A stretch of 14,213 nucleotides of DNA from an uncultured Opitutaceae bacterium (GCA_937958045.1 CALFXL010000015.1:1-14213); one strand, 5' to 3'. Shown: positions 1 to 7,718, counted from the stretch's first letter. Program-made: numbers and translations. Notes: a model not told the origin generated them from the sequence alone.

Positions 1-54
1 CCCGGTTCTCACCGTGAAAGGGTGGTGTCCTGGACCGGGCTAGACGATGGGGAC
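1..54 (-). tRNA. tRNA-Glu (anticodon UUC), partial at left edge
   Basis: Read on the minus strand, the gene begins GTCCCCA at position 54. It follows the tRNA-Glu pattern through acceptor 5' strand, D arm (GTCT pairing with GGAC), anticodon stem CCACC and loop CTTTCAC. The anticodon TTC lies at 16-18, giving tRNA-Glu(UUC). The T arm, the 3' acceptor strand and any CCA lie beyond the left edge. The outermost anticodon-stem pair (27-43) reads C-A rather than a Watson-Crick pair; the other four pairs are sound, so I treat it as a tolerated mismatch. It is divergent from purC. Confidence 0.9.
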
Positions 55-75
55 GCAAAGAACGAAAGGGGCGCG

Positions 76-103
76 AACTTAGGTTCGTGACCGGGTCGTG
101 CAA
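76..103 (-). promoter_or_regulatory. Possible tRNA-Glu promoter
   Basis: On the minus strand, TTGCAC (98-103) and TAAGTT (76-81) are separated by 16 bases and lie 21 bases upstream of the tRNA 5' end. The -35 match is fair and the -10 match is poor (3 of 6). A short inverted repeat, CGAAC/GTTCG (74-78 and 83-87), overlaps the -10. This is a weak candidate supported mainly by its position. Confidence 0.2.
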
Positions 104-256
104 GCGTTTTTTTTCACGTTTTGCCGTTTGTTTGCCCGAGTGCTTCTGCTGCGTGGCGTGCGACTCGTCCGCCAGGCTCCCTCCGCGCGGCGCGACTCCG
201 GCTTTGCCTTGATTCCGAAGAGTGGGCGCGGAGTATCGCAGCCCATTTGTCGCCGC

Positions 257-1168
257 ATGACTTCCGCTGAAATCTCCGCCGCTTTGCCCGCCCGGGCTGT
301 TACCTCCATCGAGTCCCTGCCGTTTCCGCGGATCGCGTCGGGCAAGGTCCGCGAGATCTTCGATCTCGGCGACGCGTTGCTGCTGGTGGCGACGGATCGG
401 TTGTCGGCTTTCGATGTGATTTTGCCGGATGGCATTCCGGGCAAGGGGATCATCTTGAATCAGATGAGCCTGTGGTGGTTTTCGCTGACGACCGGGATCA
501 TCGAAAATCATCTGCTGCCGGATCAGGCCGGCGAGTTTGCGCGGCGCGGCATCGTCGATCGCGATCTGCAATTGCGCAGTATGATCGTGAAAAAACTCAC
601 ACCGCTCACGATCGAGTGTGTGGTGCGCGGTTATCTGGTGGGCAGTGGTTGGAGCTCGTATCGCAAGACCGGCGAAGTCTGCGGACATCGTTTGCCCGCA
701 GGATTGCGGCAGGCGGATCGTTTGCCCGAGCCGTTGTTTACGCCCACGACGAAAGCGCCGAAGGGACAGCACGACGAACCGATCAATGACGCTCAAGGCG
801 CTGCCGCCGTCGGCGCGGCGCTCTACGAACAAGTGAAGTCCGTGAGCCTTGCCTTGTATCGTCTCGGCCATGAACGCGCGCGCGAGGCCGGTATGATTCT
901 GGCGGATACGAAGTTTGAATTCGGCACGGATGTGTCGGGCAAACTCGTCTTGATCGACGAAGTGCTCACGCCGGATTCGTCGCGCTACTGGCCGGCGGAT
1001 CAGTATGCGCCGGATCAATCGCCGCCGAGTTTCGACAAGCAATTCGTGCGCGATCATTTGCTCGCGATCGCGTGGGATCAAAAACCGCCCGCGCCGTCGT
1101 TGCCCGAGTCGGTGATTCGCGACACGCAGGCGAAGTATCTCACCGCGTTGAAAAACCTGCTCGGCTGA
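257..1168 (+). CDS. purC: Phosphoribosylaminoimidazole-succinocarboxamide synthase (SAICAR synthetase)
   Basis: PurC joins CAIR and aspartate using ATP to form SAICAR in the cytoplasmic purine pathway. The 303-residue protein shows the family landmarks in order: SGKVREIF near residue 28 (ATP-binding strand), ATDRLSAFDV at 45-54, RGYLVGSGWSSY at 124-135, DEPI at 173-176, LADTKFEFG at 215-223 and DEVLTPDSSRYWP at 234-246. Its length fits the longer, yeast Ade1-like branch rather than the roughly 237-residue E. coli type. The frame is open upstream to a GTG at 98, but those extra 53 residues have no family counterpart, so I chose the ATG at 257. No Shine-Dalgarno precedes it. It is followed by cinA on the opposite strand after 54 bases. 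The genes for the two preceding steps, purK and purE, lie about 6.7 kb downstream. Confidence 0.96.
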   Translation: MTSAEISAALPARAVTSIESLPFPRIASGKVREIFDLGDALLLVATDRLSAFDVILPDGIPGKGIILNQMSLWWFSLTTGIIENHLLPDQAGEFARRGIVDRDLQLRSMIVKKLTPLTIECVVRGYLVGSGWSSYRKTGEVCGHRLPAGLRQADRLPEPLFTPTTKAPKGQHDEPINDAQGAAAVGAALYEQVKSVSLALYRLGHERAREAGMILADTKFEFGTDVSGKLVLIDEVLTPDSSRYWPADQYAPDQSPPSFDKQFVRDHLLAIAWDQKPPAPSLPESVIRDTQAKYLTALKNLLG

Positions 1169-1201
1169 GCGGCGTTTGGCGCGCGACGAAACGTTCGCAA
1201 C

Positions 1202-1224
1202 GAGCGCGAGCCAATCACGCGCTC
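1202..1224. terminator. Weak hairpin between convergent purC and cinA
   Basis: GAGCGCG (1202-1208) and CGCGCTC (1218-1224) form a 7-bp stem with a 9-base loop. It lies in the 54-bp gap between the purC and cinA stop codons and overlaps the cinA stop. On the plus strand it is followed only by ACGTTT, so it is a poor intrinsic terminator. Confidence 0.25.
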
Positions 1225-2542
1225 ACGTTTGCGCGGGGCGCTGCGGGAGGCACGTGGCGCCGCGGCGTGTGCGCAAGAGTTCGCGTCGCAACCAGTCGAG
1301 CGCGGCGTTGACGGCGCGGAGTTTGATCGTGCTGCGCGGTCCGGGGATGCTCAGTTTTTTCGACCACACGCCGCAGGGCGTGTAGAGGCCGATGTACACC
1401 GCGCCGACGGGATGGCTCAGCGTCGCCGTGCCGCCGCAATAACCGGTGACCGCCAACGCGAAATCCGCGCCCATGCGCTCCGCGGCGCCGGTGGCCATGG
1501 CGACGGCGTTTTCCGGACTCGCCGCGCCGTGTTGCGCGAGCAGGCACTCGGGCACATCGAGCAGCTGCATCTTGGCTTCGTTGTCGTAGCACACGACGCC
1601 GCCCGCGAAAAATTTCGAAGCGCCCGCGAGATCGGTGAAACAACTCGCGAGCATTCCGCCCGTGGCGGTTTCGGCGACAGCGAGTGTGCTTTCGTTGGCG
1701 CGCAGCAGATCCGCCGTCACTTTGGCGAGCGAGTCGTGACCGAAGCACAGCAAGTCTTCGCCGAGCATCGCGCCGCATTCCTGCGCGATTTCGTGAAGCT
1801 CGTTGAGCGAGAGACGTCCATTGGGCGCACTGAGACGACAATCGACCTGACCTTGATGCGCGCAGAAGGCGATGTTGAGCGCGTCGCCGTAGCGCGCGAA
1901 GATCGGCTGGAGTCGTGTTTCCAAGGCCGACTCGCCGATGCCGGCGGTGCGGAGTTGCACGTAGGCTTCGTGATCGCTCAACAGACCGAGCTGCGTGAGG
2001 CGCGGCAGCACTTGTTCGAGAAACATCGGCTGCAACTCGTTGGGCGGGCCGGGGAGCATGCAGAGGACTTTGCCGTCTTGCTCGACCCAGAGACCGGGCG
2101 CGGTGCCGTTGGCGTTGGGAAGGAGCTCCGCGCGCTCGGGGCGGTATGCTTGCTTGAGATTGTTGGCGGTCATCTTGCGTCCGAGCTGATTGAAGCGATC
2201 CGCGATGGCTTTCTCCGCTTCGACGTCGAAGACCAGTTTTTGTCCGAGGACTTCGGCGATGACTTCCCGCGTGCGATCGTCGCACGTGGGACCGAGTCCG
2301 CCGGTGGTGATGACGACGTCCGCTTGGTGCCAGCTCTCGGAAAATTGTTTCGCGATCGCGTTCGCTTCGTCGGTCACGGTCACGTTGCGCTGCAGCAAAA
2401 CTCCGCGCCGGCCGAGCTGTCCTCCGATGAAAAGTACGTGGCTGTTTGTCGTGAGACCGAGCAGCAGTTCGTCACCCAGCGTGATCAACTCATAACGCGG
2501 CGTGCGGGTGGACGATGGCGAGGGCGGGACCGTAGAAACCAT
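1223..2542 (-). CDS. cinA: CinA-like protein: MoCF/pyrophosphatase domain plus NMN deamidase-like domain
   Basis: The 439-residue protein has the two-domain CinA architecture. The N-terminal MoaB/MoCF-like domain (about 17-185) carries ELITLGDELLLG at 18-29, ITTGGLGPTCDD at 78-89, and LPGPPNEL at 163-170. In characterised CinA proteins this domain hydrolyses pyrophosphate bonds such as that of ADP-ribose. The C-terminal PncC-like domain (about 270-420) normally deamidates nicotinamide mononucleotide. Here it has ETATGG (291-296) where most homologues read ESCTGG, keeps YDNEAK (319-324), and has TGYCGGT (366-372) instead of the usual TGIAGP-type loop, so deamidase activity is less certain. The first 15 residues are Ser/Pro-rich and not conserved; a later start is not available as ATG before the MoCF fold. 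It is divergent from uvrC with 36 bases between start codons and no Shine-Dalgarno. Confidence 0.93.
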   Translation of the reverse strand: MVSTVPPSPSSTRTPRYELITLGDELLLGLTTNSHVLFIGGQLGRRGVLLQRNVTVTDEANAIAKQFSESWHQADVVITTGGLGPTCDDRTREVIAEVLGQKLVFDVEAEKAIADRFNQLGRKMTANNLKQAYRPERAELLPNANGTAPGLWVEQDGKVLCMLPGPPNELQPMFLEQVLPRLTQLGLLSDHEAYVQLRTAGIGESALETRLQPIFARYGDALNIAFCAHQGQVDCRLSAPNGRLSLNELHEIAQECGAMLGEDLLCFGHDSLAKVTADLLRANESTLAVAETATGGMLASCFTDLAGASKFFAGGVVCYDNEAKMQLLDVPECLLAQHGAASPENAVAMATGAAERMGADFALAVTGYCGGTATLSHPVGAVYIGLYTPCGVWSKKLSIPGPRSTIKLRAVNAALDWLRRELLRTRRGATCLPQRPAQT

Positions 2543-2578
2543 ACTTGCGGAGCGTGAAATTAGGTTAATCTCTTCAAA

Positions 2579-4066
2579 ATGCCAGCCAACGGTCCAGATA
2601 ACGACGCCGCTCCGCTCGATCTGAAAGAGAAAGTCCGCCGTCTCCCGGAAAAGCCCGGCGTGTATCTCATGAAGGATCGACTCGGTCGCATCCTGTACGT
2701 GGGCAAGGCGAAGAGTTTAAAGAAACGCGTGAGCTCCTATTTCACGCCGTCGCGTGCGATGACGCTGCATCCAAAAATTCGCGCGCTCATCGATCTCATC
2801 GAGGATTTCGACACCATTGAAGTGCGTTCCGAACCCGAGGCGCTGTTGCTCGAAGGCCGGCTGATCAAGCAGTGGAAGCCGAAGTACAACACCGACTTCA
2901 CCGACGATAAACGCTTCCCGCTCGTGCGCCTCGATCCGCACGAAGAGATGCCGCGGTTTCGTCTCACGCGTTTCAAAAAAGACGATCGCTCGCGCTACTT
3001 CGGGCCGTTCGCGCATTCGGGTTTGTTGCGCAAGACGCTCGCGCAGATGCGCCGGCAATTCGGCATCTTGCTCGGCGATGCGTCGCCGAAGAAACTACCC
3101 GATGGACGGTGGCAGCTCTACGACGACGTGCGGCAGGAGTTGTATGGATTTCCCAACGAAGTGACGGCGGAGGATTACCGTCGCCGCGTGGATGAGGCGT
3201 GCGCATTTCTCGAAGGCAAGTCGCGCGAGTGGCTCGTGTCGCTGCGCGAAGAAATGCAGAAGGCCGCCGAAAAACAGGAATTCGAAAAAGCCGCGGAGCT
3301 GCGCGATGTGGTGTTTGCGCTCGAAAAAACGCTTGAGAAAACCCGCCGCTTCGAGCGCGACCAATGGCTGCTGCAGGCCGATGCGGAGGCGATCACCGCG
3401 CTGCAGGAAGCACTTGCGCTCAAGACGCCGCCCGCGCGCATGGAGTGTTTCGATATCTCGCACATCTCGGGCACGTTTGTCGTCGCCTCGATGGTGCATT
3501 TCGCGGACGGGCGGCCGGATAAAAACAATTACCGTCGGTTTCAGATCAAGAGCTTCATCGGCAACGACGACTTTCGCGCGATGGAGGAAGTCGTCGGACG
3601 CCGCTATCGACGTCTGCATCAAGAAGGAAAACCGATGCCCGATCTCATCGTGATCGATGGCGGACGCGGGCAAATCGGCGCCGCGCTGAAGGCATTTGTC
3701 GCGATCGGATTGGAGCCGCCAGCGTTGATCGGCCTGGCGAAGAAACACGAGACGATCATTTTCCCCGACGAACGCGCGCCGCTCAATCTGCCGCTCTCGC
3801 ATCCGGGCTTGCGGCTGCTGCAACGCCTGCGCGACGAGGCGCATCGTTTCGCCAACACGTACAATGCGGATCTTCGCTCGAAGAAAATTCGCGAGTCGAT
3901 CCTCGATGATTTTGCGGGACTTGGCGACGTGCGCCGCGCGGCGCTGATGGCGTATTTTGGTGACATCGACCGCTTGCGCGCGGCGACGCCGGAGGAGATC
4001 GGCGAAGTCGATGGCTTTGGGCCGAAGCTGGCCGCCGAACTGCACGCATTTCTGAATCGCGGTTGA
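2579..4066 (+). CDS. uvrC: UvrABC system protein C, compact form
   Basis: UvrC makes both incisions around a lesion in nucleotide excision repair. The 495-residue protein has an N-terminal GIY-YIG nuclease (about 23-104: GVYL with Y29, LYVGKAKSLKKR at 39-50, catalytic-type E92 in LLLEGRLIK). A UVR motif for UvrB contact follows (about 217-252). The RNase H-like nuclease runs from about 285, with FDISH (D292), VIDGG (D360) and RDEAHRFA (H422) matching the known D-D-H triad. Helix-hairpin-helix motifs close the protein (about 440-495). It is about 115 residues shorter than E. coli UvrC (610). The four-cysteine Fe-S segment usual between GIY-YIG and UVR is replaced by a Cys-free stretch, and about 100 residues normally present between UVR and FDISH are missing. 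The frame is intact throughout, so this is a compact variant and not a frameshift. The ATG at 2579 leaves a normal family N-terminus; it has no Shine-Dalgarno. Confidence 0.96.
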   Translation: MPANGPDNDAAPLDLKEKVRRLPEKPGVYLMKDRLGRILYVGKAKSLKKRVSSYFTPSRAMTLHPKIRALIDLIEDFDTIEVRSEPEALLLEGRLIKQWKPKYNTDFTDDKRFPLVRLDPHEEMPRFRLTRFKKDDRSRYFGPFAHSGLLRKTLAQMRRQFGILLGDASPKKLPDGRWQLYDDVRQELYGFPNEVTAEDYRRRVDEACAFLEGKSREWLVSLREEMQKAAEKQEFEKAAELRDVVFALEKTLEKTRRFERDQWLLQADAEAITALQEALALKTPPARMECFDISHISGTFVVASMVHFADGRPDKNNYRRFQIKSFIGNDDFRAMEEVVGRRYRRLHQEGKPMPDLIVIDGGRGQIGAALKAFVAIGLEPPALIGLAKKHETIIFPDERAPLNLPLSHPGLRLLQRLRDEAHRFANTYNADLRSKKIRESILDDFAGLGDVRRAALMAYFGDIDRLRAATPEEIGEVDGFGPKLAAELHAFLNRG

Positions 4067-4074
4067 AGCGGTCG

Positions 4075-4926
4075 TCAGCCTTTGCGCAGACGGACGAAAT
4101 AATCCATCGCGCGCACGGGCAGCAGCCAGCGCAAAAACAGGAAGAACGTGGCGTGACGCGGCGCGTTGTAGTGAGTTTTCGGATACGCGGATGCGAGCGC
4201 CTTCTCCACGGCGCGCGCGATGTCGTCGGGCCGGCCCGCGGTGCTACGAAGCTTCTGTGAATTGGCGCGGAAACCTTCGACGTACGGAGCGTAGGGACCG
4301 GCATCGCCGAGCGCGGAGGCGGAGACTGCGTTGGCGACCTGGCCGAACTCCGTGCGGATGAAGCCAGGCCGCACGAGCACGACGTCGATGTTGAACGGTT
4401 TGAGTTCGCCGCGGAGCCCGTCGTTGATCCCTTCGAGCGCGTGTTTCGTCGAATCGTACACTGACGACATCGGCCGGACGATCCGTCCCGCGACCGAGCC
4501 GATGTTGACGATGCGCCCGTGACCTTGTGCGCGCAGATGCGGAAGGACGAGTTGCGTGAGCGCGACGAGCGAAAAGACGTTGGTCTCGAAATTGTTTCGT
4601 ATCGAATCGATGGATACGCGTTCGACCGGACCGCGTTGACCGTAGCCGGCGTTGTTGACCAGCGCATCGATGCGGCCGAAGCGCGCGAGTGCGGTGGCGA
4701 CCAATTGCGCGCGATCTTCCGCGGAGGTCACATCGCAACCGACGATCTCCACGCGCGTGCCCGAAGCGTCGAGCTCGGCCGCCAGCGTTTTGAGGCGATC
4801 CAGGCGGCGAGCCGCGAGCACGAGACGAGCGCCACAGGCGGCCAGCCGTCGCGCGATGGCTTCGCCGATGCCGGAAGAGGCGCCGGTGACGATGACGATT
4901 TGATCGCGCAGCGGAGGGAACGGCAT
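4075..4926 (-). CDS. Short-chain dehydrogenase/reductase (SDR), classical type
   Basis: This 283-residue protein is a classical SDR, an NAD(P)-dependent oxidoreductase. The cofactor-binding TGASSGIG is at 14-21. It is followed by an Arg-rich turn (AARRLDRL, 38-45) that suggests NADP(H), then CDV at 64-66 and NNAG at 91-94. The catalytic tetrad is N116, S144, Y157 and K161 (YDSTK), and RPGFIRTEF lies at 186-194. The C-terminal 25 residues contain a hydrophobic stretch (FFLFLRWLLPV), seen in some membrane-associated SDRs. The substrate cannot be told from sequence. The frame stays open far upstream, but that part lies antisense to the esterase gene, so the ATG at 4926 just before the Rossmann fold is the start. 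It converges on uvrC with only 8 bases between stop codons and is divergent from the esterase. Confidence 0.93.
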   Translation of the reverse strand: MPFPPLRDQIVIVTGASSGIGEAIARRLAACGARLVLAARRLDRLKTLAAELDASGTRVEIVGCDVTSAEDRAQLVATALARFGRIDALVNNAGYGQRGPVERVSIDSIRNNFETNVFSLVALTQLVLPHLRAQGHGRIVNIGSVAGRIVRPMSSVYDSTKHALEGINDGLRGELKPFNIDVVLVRPGFIRTEFGQVANAVSASALGDAGPYAPYVEGFRANSQKLRSTAGRPDDIARAVEKALASAYPKTHYNAPRHATFFLFLRWLLPVRAMDYFVRLRKG

Positions 4927-5049
4927 GCGGAAAAAAAGCGTCGCGACGGAGCCACTGGCAATGCGCAAACGCGGCGCGATGTGCCGTGATAAATCCCGAT
5001 TGCGCGCGCGGTGGGTCGCGGGCAAGGTGGGTGTCATCTCCATTTCCCC

Positions 5050-6564
5050 ATGCACTCTTATCGCGCGTTGTTGGTGGCCGGGTTGCTTTTCTTTGGTGTG
5101 ACGGCGCTCGCCGACGTGACGTTGGCGCCCGTGTTCACGGATCATGCGGTGTTGCAACGCGAGAAACCGCTGCCGGTTTGGGGCCGCGCGGAACCGGGAG
5201 AACGCGTGACGGTGAGTTTCTCCGGTCAGACGATCGGCACGACGACCGGCGCGGATGGGCGATGGATCGTTTATCTCGCGCCGTTGGAAGCGTCCGCGCA
5301 GCCGGCCGAATTGGTGGCGGTGGGAAAAAACGAAGTGCGTCTGCGCGACGTGCTGGTGGGCGATGTGTGGCTTTGCTCCGGGCAGTCCAACATGGAGTGG
5401 CCGGTCGAGCGCTCGATGAATTGGGAGGAAGAAGTGGCGACGGCGGATTTTCCGCTGATCCGGCACATCAAGTTTAAGAAAACGGTGGCGAAGGAACCGG
5501 CCGAAACCGTGGCCGACGACGGCGCGGGTTGGCGCGTGTGCACGCCCGAAGTGGCGAAGTGGTTTTCCGCGGTCGGATTTTATTTCGCGCGCGATCTGCA
5601 GCCGCGCATCGGCGTGCCGGTCGGGCTGATCAATGCCACGTATGGCGGCACTCCGATCGAAGGCTGGTTGAGTCCGGCGGCGTTGAGCGATCCGGCGTTT
5701 GCGATTGTCGCGGAACGCTGGCGCGCGGCGGAAGCGTCGTATCCCGACGATAAAGCGCGTCACGATGCCGCGGTGGCGGAGTGGAACGCGGCCGAAAAAG
5801 CGGCGCGCGAACGTGGCGAAAAGTTCACCGTTCCCTGGCCAGCCCAGCCGGCGGGTGTGAAATGGTACCGTCCCTCCGGACTCTACAACGGCATGATCGC
5901 GCCGCTGATGCCGGTCGCGGTGTGCGGTGTGCTTTGGTACCAAGGCGAGACCAACACGGATCGTCCCGACGAGTATGGCGCGTTGTTCAGGAAGTTGATC
6001 ACGAGCTGGCGCGCGCATCTGGGGCAGGACGATGTATTCTTTTTTTGGGTACAACTCGCCGCGTACTCGGGAGGCGATTCGGCGGCGACCGGTTGGGCGC
6101 GTTTGCGCGATGAACAGTCCAGCGCGCTCGCGCTCCCGCGCACCGGACAAGCCATCGCGATCGATGTGGGCGATCCCGACGATATTCACCCGACCAACAA
6201 ACAAGCGGTGGGGCGCCGTCTGGCGCTGATCGCGCGCGCCAAGGTGTACGGGAGCCCGGTGGATCATTCCGGTCCTGTATTCGAAAAAGCCATACGCGAA
6301 GGCGCGGCGATGCGCGTGAGTTTCCGCCATGCGGACAACGGCCTGATCGCGCGCGACAAACCGCTGCAGTCCTTCCAGATCGCCGGTGCGGATCAGAAAT
6401 TTTATCCGGCGATCGCCATGATCGATGGAGGGTCGGTTGTGGTGTCGTCGCCCGACGTCCCCGAGCCTGTCGCCGTTCGCTACGCCTGGACGAATGCCCC
6501 CGAAGCCAATCTCTACAACGGCGCAGGTTTACCCGCGGTTCCGTTCCGAAGCGATGATTGGTGA
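5050..6564 (+). CDS. Secreted sialate O-acetylesterase-family esterase
   Basis: The 504-residue protein begins with a signal peptide (about 1-21, ending ALA before DV) and so acts outside the cytoplasm. It belongs to the sialate O-acetylesterase group of SGNH hydrolases. The nucleophile block is DVWLCSGQSNMEWPV (105-119) with Ser113. GLINATYGGTPIEGWLSP lies at 192-209, GVLWYQGETNT at 293-303, and the Asp/His block PDDIHPTN at 376-383 with D377 and H380. Such enzymes remove acetyl groups from sugars, not only sialic acid. In polysaccharide-degrading Verrucomicrobia they often act on plant or algal glycans, so the true substrate is open. The N-terminal beta domain (22-100) and a C-terminal beta-rich tail (405-504) are typical of the family. 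The ATG at 5050 gives a clean signal peptide; the 13-codon extension upstream does not. No polysaccharide-utilisation genes flank it. Confidence 0.92.
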   Translation: MHSYRALLVAGLLFFGVTALADVTLAPVFTDHAVLQREKPLPVWGRAEPGERVTVSFSGQTIGTTTGADGRWIVYLAPLEASAQPAELVAVGKNEVRLRDVLVGDVWLCSGQSNMEWPVERSMNWEEEVATADFPLIRHIKFKKTVAKEPAETVADDGAGWRVCTPEVAKWFSAVGFYFARDLQPRIGVPVGLINATYGGTPIEGWLSPAALSDPAFAIVAERWRAAEASYPDDKARHDAAVAEWNAAEKAARERGEKFTVPWPAQPAGVKWYRPSGLYNGMIAPLMPVAVCGVLWYQGETNTDRPDEYGALFRKLITSWRAHLGQDDVFFFWVQLAAYSGGDSAATGWARLRDEQSSALALPRTGQAIAIDVGDPDDIHPTNKQAVGRRLALIARAKVYGSPVDHSGPVFEKAIREGAAMRVSFRHADNGLIARDKPLQSFQIAGADQKFYPAIAMIDGGSVVVSSPDVPEPVAVRYAWTNAPEANLYNGAGLPAVPFRSDDW

Positions 6565-6674
6565 GAAAAGGCGGGAGGAGCTCGTTACGAGAAAGCGTGT
6601 CCCGGAGGGCGCGCTCCTTGCCGAACGTCTGGATCGCTTGCGCGGAGACGCGGGCGAGGATAGCGTGGTCGGCC

Positions 6675-7196
6675 ATGCGCTTCCTTCCCCGTCTGTTTTT
6701 CGCTGTTTTGCTTATGTCTTTGTTTTCTTTTTCCCGCGCGGAGCCGCTCGATGTCGGCGATCCCGCTCCTGTCCTCTCCGCGACGACCGAGACCGGTGCG
6801 ACGCTGAATCTCGGGGAGGTTTATCCCAAGGGTTTCACGCTCGTTTATTTTTATCCCAAGGCCGACACGCCTGGTTGCACCGCGCAGGGATGCTCGCTGC
6901 GCGATGCGTATGAAGAGCTCACGCAGCGAGGCGTGACGGTGATCGGCGTGAGCGTGGACGGTGTGGACGCGCAGAAGGCTTTTAAGGAAAAATACAATCT
7001 GCCGTTCACGCTGCTGGCCGATTCGGATCGGAAAGTGATGACGGCTTTCGGCCAGACGGGCGGCATCACGGGCTTCGCGAGTCGTCAGGCATTCTTGATC
7101 GATAAAAACGGCAAGATCGTCTGGCGCGATCTGAAGGCGTCGACCAAGCAGCAGGCGGAAGACGTTTTGGCGGCGCTGAACAAACTCAGCGGCTGA
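6675..7196 (+). CDS. Exported peroxiredoxin, Bcp/PrxQ type
   Basis: This 173-residue protein is a thiol peroxidase of the Bcp/PrxQ group, which reduces hydrogen peroxide and organic hydroperoxides. The peroxidatic motif is TPGCT with C68. C73 lies five residues later, the usual resolving cysteine of two-Cys Bcp enzymes (CTAQGC). The fold markers VYFYPKADTPGC (57-68), GVSVDG (91-96), LLADSD (113-118) and FLIDKNGKIVW (140-150) are present. Residues 1-22 form a strong signal peptide ending SRA before EP, so the enzyme should act in the periplasm, unlike cytoplasmic E. coli Bcp. The ATG at 6675 starts exactly at that signal peptide. The reading frame is open back to 6558, but that extension is arginine-rich and unconvincing. 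It lies 110 bases after the esterase on the same strand with no terminator visible between, so co-transcription is possible. Confidence 0.93.
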   Translation: MRFLPRLFFAVLLMSLFSFSRAEPLDVGDPAPVLSATTETGATLNLGEVYPKGFTLVYFYPKADTPGCTAQGCSLRDAYEELTQRGVTVIGVSVDGVDAQKAFKEKYNLPFTLLADSDRKVMTAFGQTGGITGFASRQAFLIDKNGKIVWRDLKASTKQQAEDVLAALNKLSG

Positions 7197-7242
7197 GATC
7201 GCGAACGGGCGCACGCCGCCGTCGGCAATCCTGCATACGCAA

Positions 7243-7275
7243 AAAAACGCACGCCATTTGCCGGCGTGCGTTTTT
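7243..7275. terminator. Strong bidirectional intrinsic terminator
   Basis: A perfect 13-bp stem (7243-7255 with 7263-7275) has GC-rich core CGCACGCC/GGCGTGCG, flanked by an A-tract on the left and a T-tract on the right, and a 7-base loop. It therefore works as an intrinsic terminator on both strands, serving the peroxiredoxin gene (plus) and the lipoprotein gene (minus), which converge here. A second small inverted repeat, GTATTC/GAATAC (7276-7281 and 7289-7294), abuts it. Confidence 0.93.
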
Positions 7276-7334
7276 GTATTCGAGAGTTGAATACGCGAGG
7301 CGTCTTTGCTGGGAACCGCGCGTGGCGCCCGTGC

Positions 7335-7718
7335 TTACTGCACCTTGGCGTCGATCAGCTCGTAAAGGCGGCGCGAGCGGTTGAGGTTGCCGCCTTCGCC
7401 CCAGCGGATGCGGATGAGCGTTTGCTGGCGGTTGATCTCTTCGATCTTGATGCGGACCTTTTGGTCTCCCTGAGCGCGCGCGAGGAGCTCGGCGTCGAAT
7501 TTATTGAGCTCGAATTTGGTGAGGAAAAGCTCGGCTTCGGCCACTGCTTCCTTGGCCGCTTGGGCGACGATCGGGGCCGTGGAGTTAAACACCATGCGGA
7601 ACTCGCCGAACTGATACTGGGCGACGGTCTCACCGGTTTCATCGAGGACGACGGAGCGGCAGCCGGCCAGGGCACCGAGGGTGAGAAGCGCCAGAACGGA
7701 AATGCGGAGAAGTTTCAT
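7335..7718 (-). CDS. Small lipoprotein, DUF3568-like
   Basis: The 127-residue product starts with a lipoprotein signal peptide: MKLLRI, a hydrophobic core and the lipobox LAGC with Cys20 as the acylation site. The mature part of about 107 residues is a mixed alpha/beta domain with a helical segment (APIVAQAAKEAVAEAELF) followed by strands such as KVRIKIEEI and TLIRIRWGEGG. The order of one helix plus strands, ending in a short C-terminal helix (LYELIDAKV), resembles DUF3568, small envelope proteins of unknown function common in Verrucomicrobia. That family assignment is by eye and tentative. The ATG at 7718 begins exactly at the signal peptide; a start 12 codons upstream would spoil it. It faces the peroxiredoxin across the shared terminator and is divergent from purE. 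Confidence 0.85.
   Translation of the reverse strand: MKLLRISVLALLTLGALAGCRSVVLDETGETVAQYQFGEFRMVFNSTAPIVAQAAKEAVAEAELFLTKFELNKFDAELLARAQGDQKVRIKIEEINRQQTLIRIRWGEGGNLNRSRRLYELIDAKVQ

Noticed and set aside
98..256. In-frame GTG extension of purC adding 53 residues
   Set aside because: The extra residues are arginine-rich, have no counterpart in the PurC family, and overlap the probable tRNA promoter region.
1229..2557. 442-codon open frame on the plus strand opposite cinA
   Set aside because: cinA has clear conserved motifs; the opposite frame has none and shows typical shadow composition.
2579..4066. Frameshift or deletion pseudogene as explanation for the short UvrC
   Set aside because: The frame is continuous, both nuclease domains, the UVR motif and the C-terminal HhH are intact, and all catalytic residues are present.
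4067..4074. Terminator between uvrC and the SDR gene
   Set aside because: Only 8 bases separate the stop codons and no hairpin with a T-tract is visible at either gene end.
4927..6330. Long upstream extension of the SDR frame (total 751 codons) on the minus strand
   Set aside because: It is antisense to the well-supported esterase gene and is rich in Arg, His and Ala, as expected for a shadow frame in high-GC DNA.
6565..6674. Small gene in the esterase-peroxiredoxin gap
   Set aside because: Both strands are open over the 110 bases, but there is no start signal, no hydrophobic or conserved pattern, and openness is common at this GC content.
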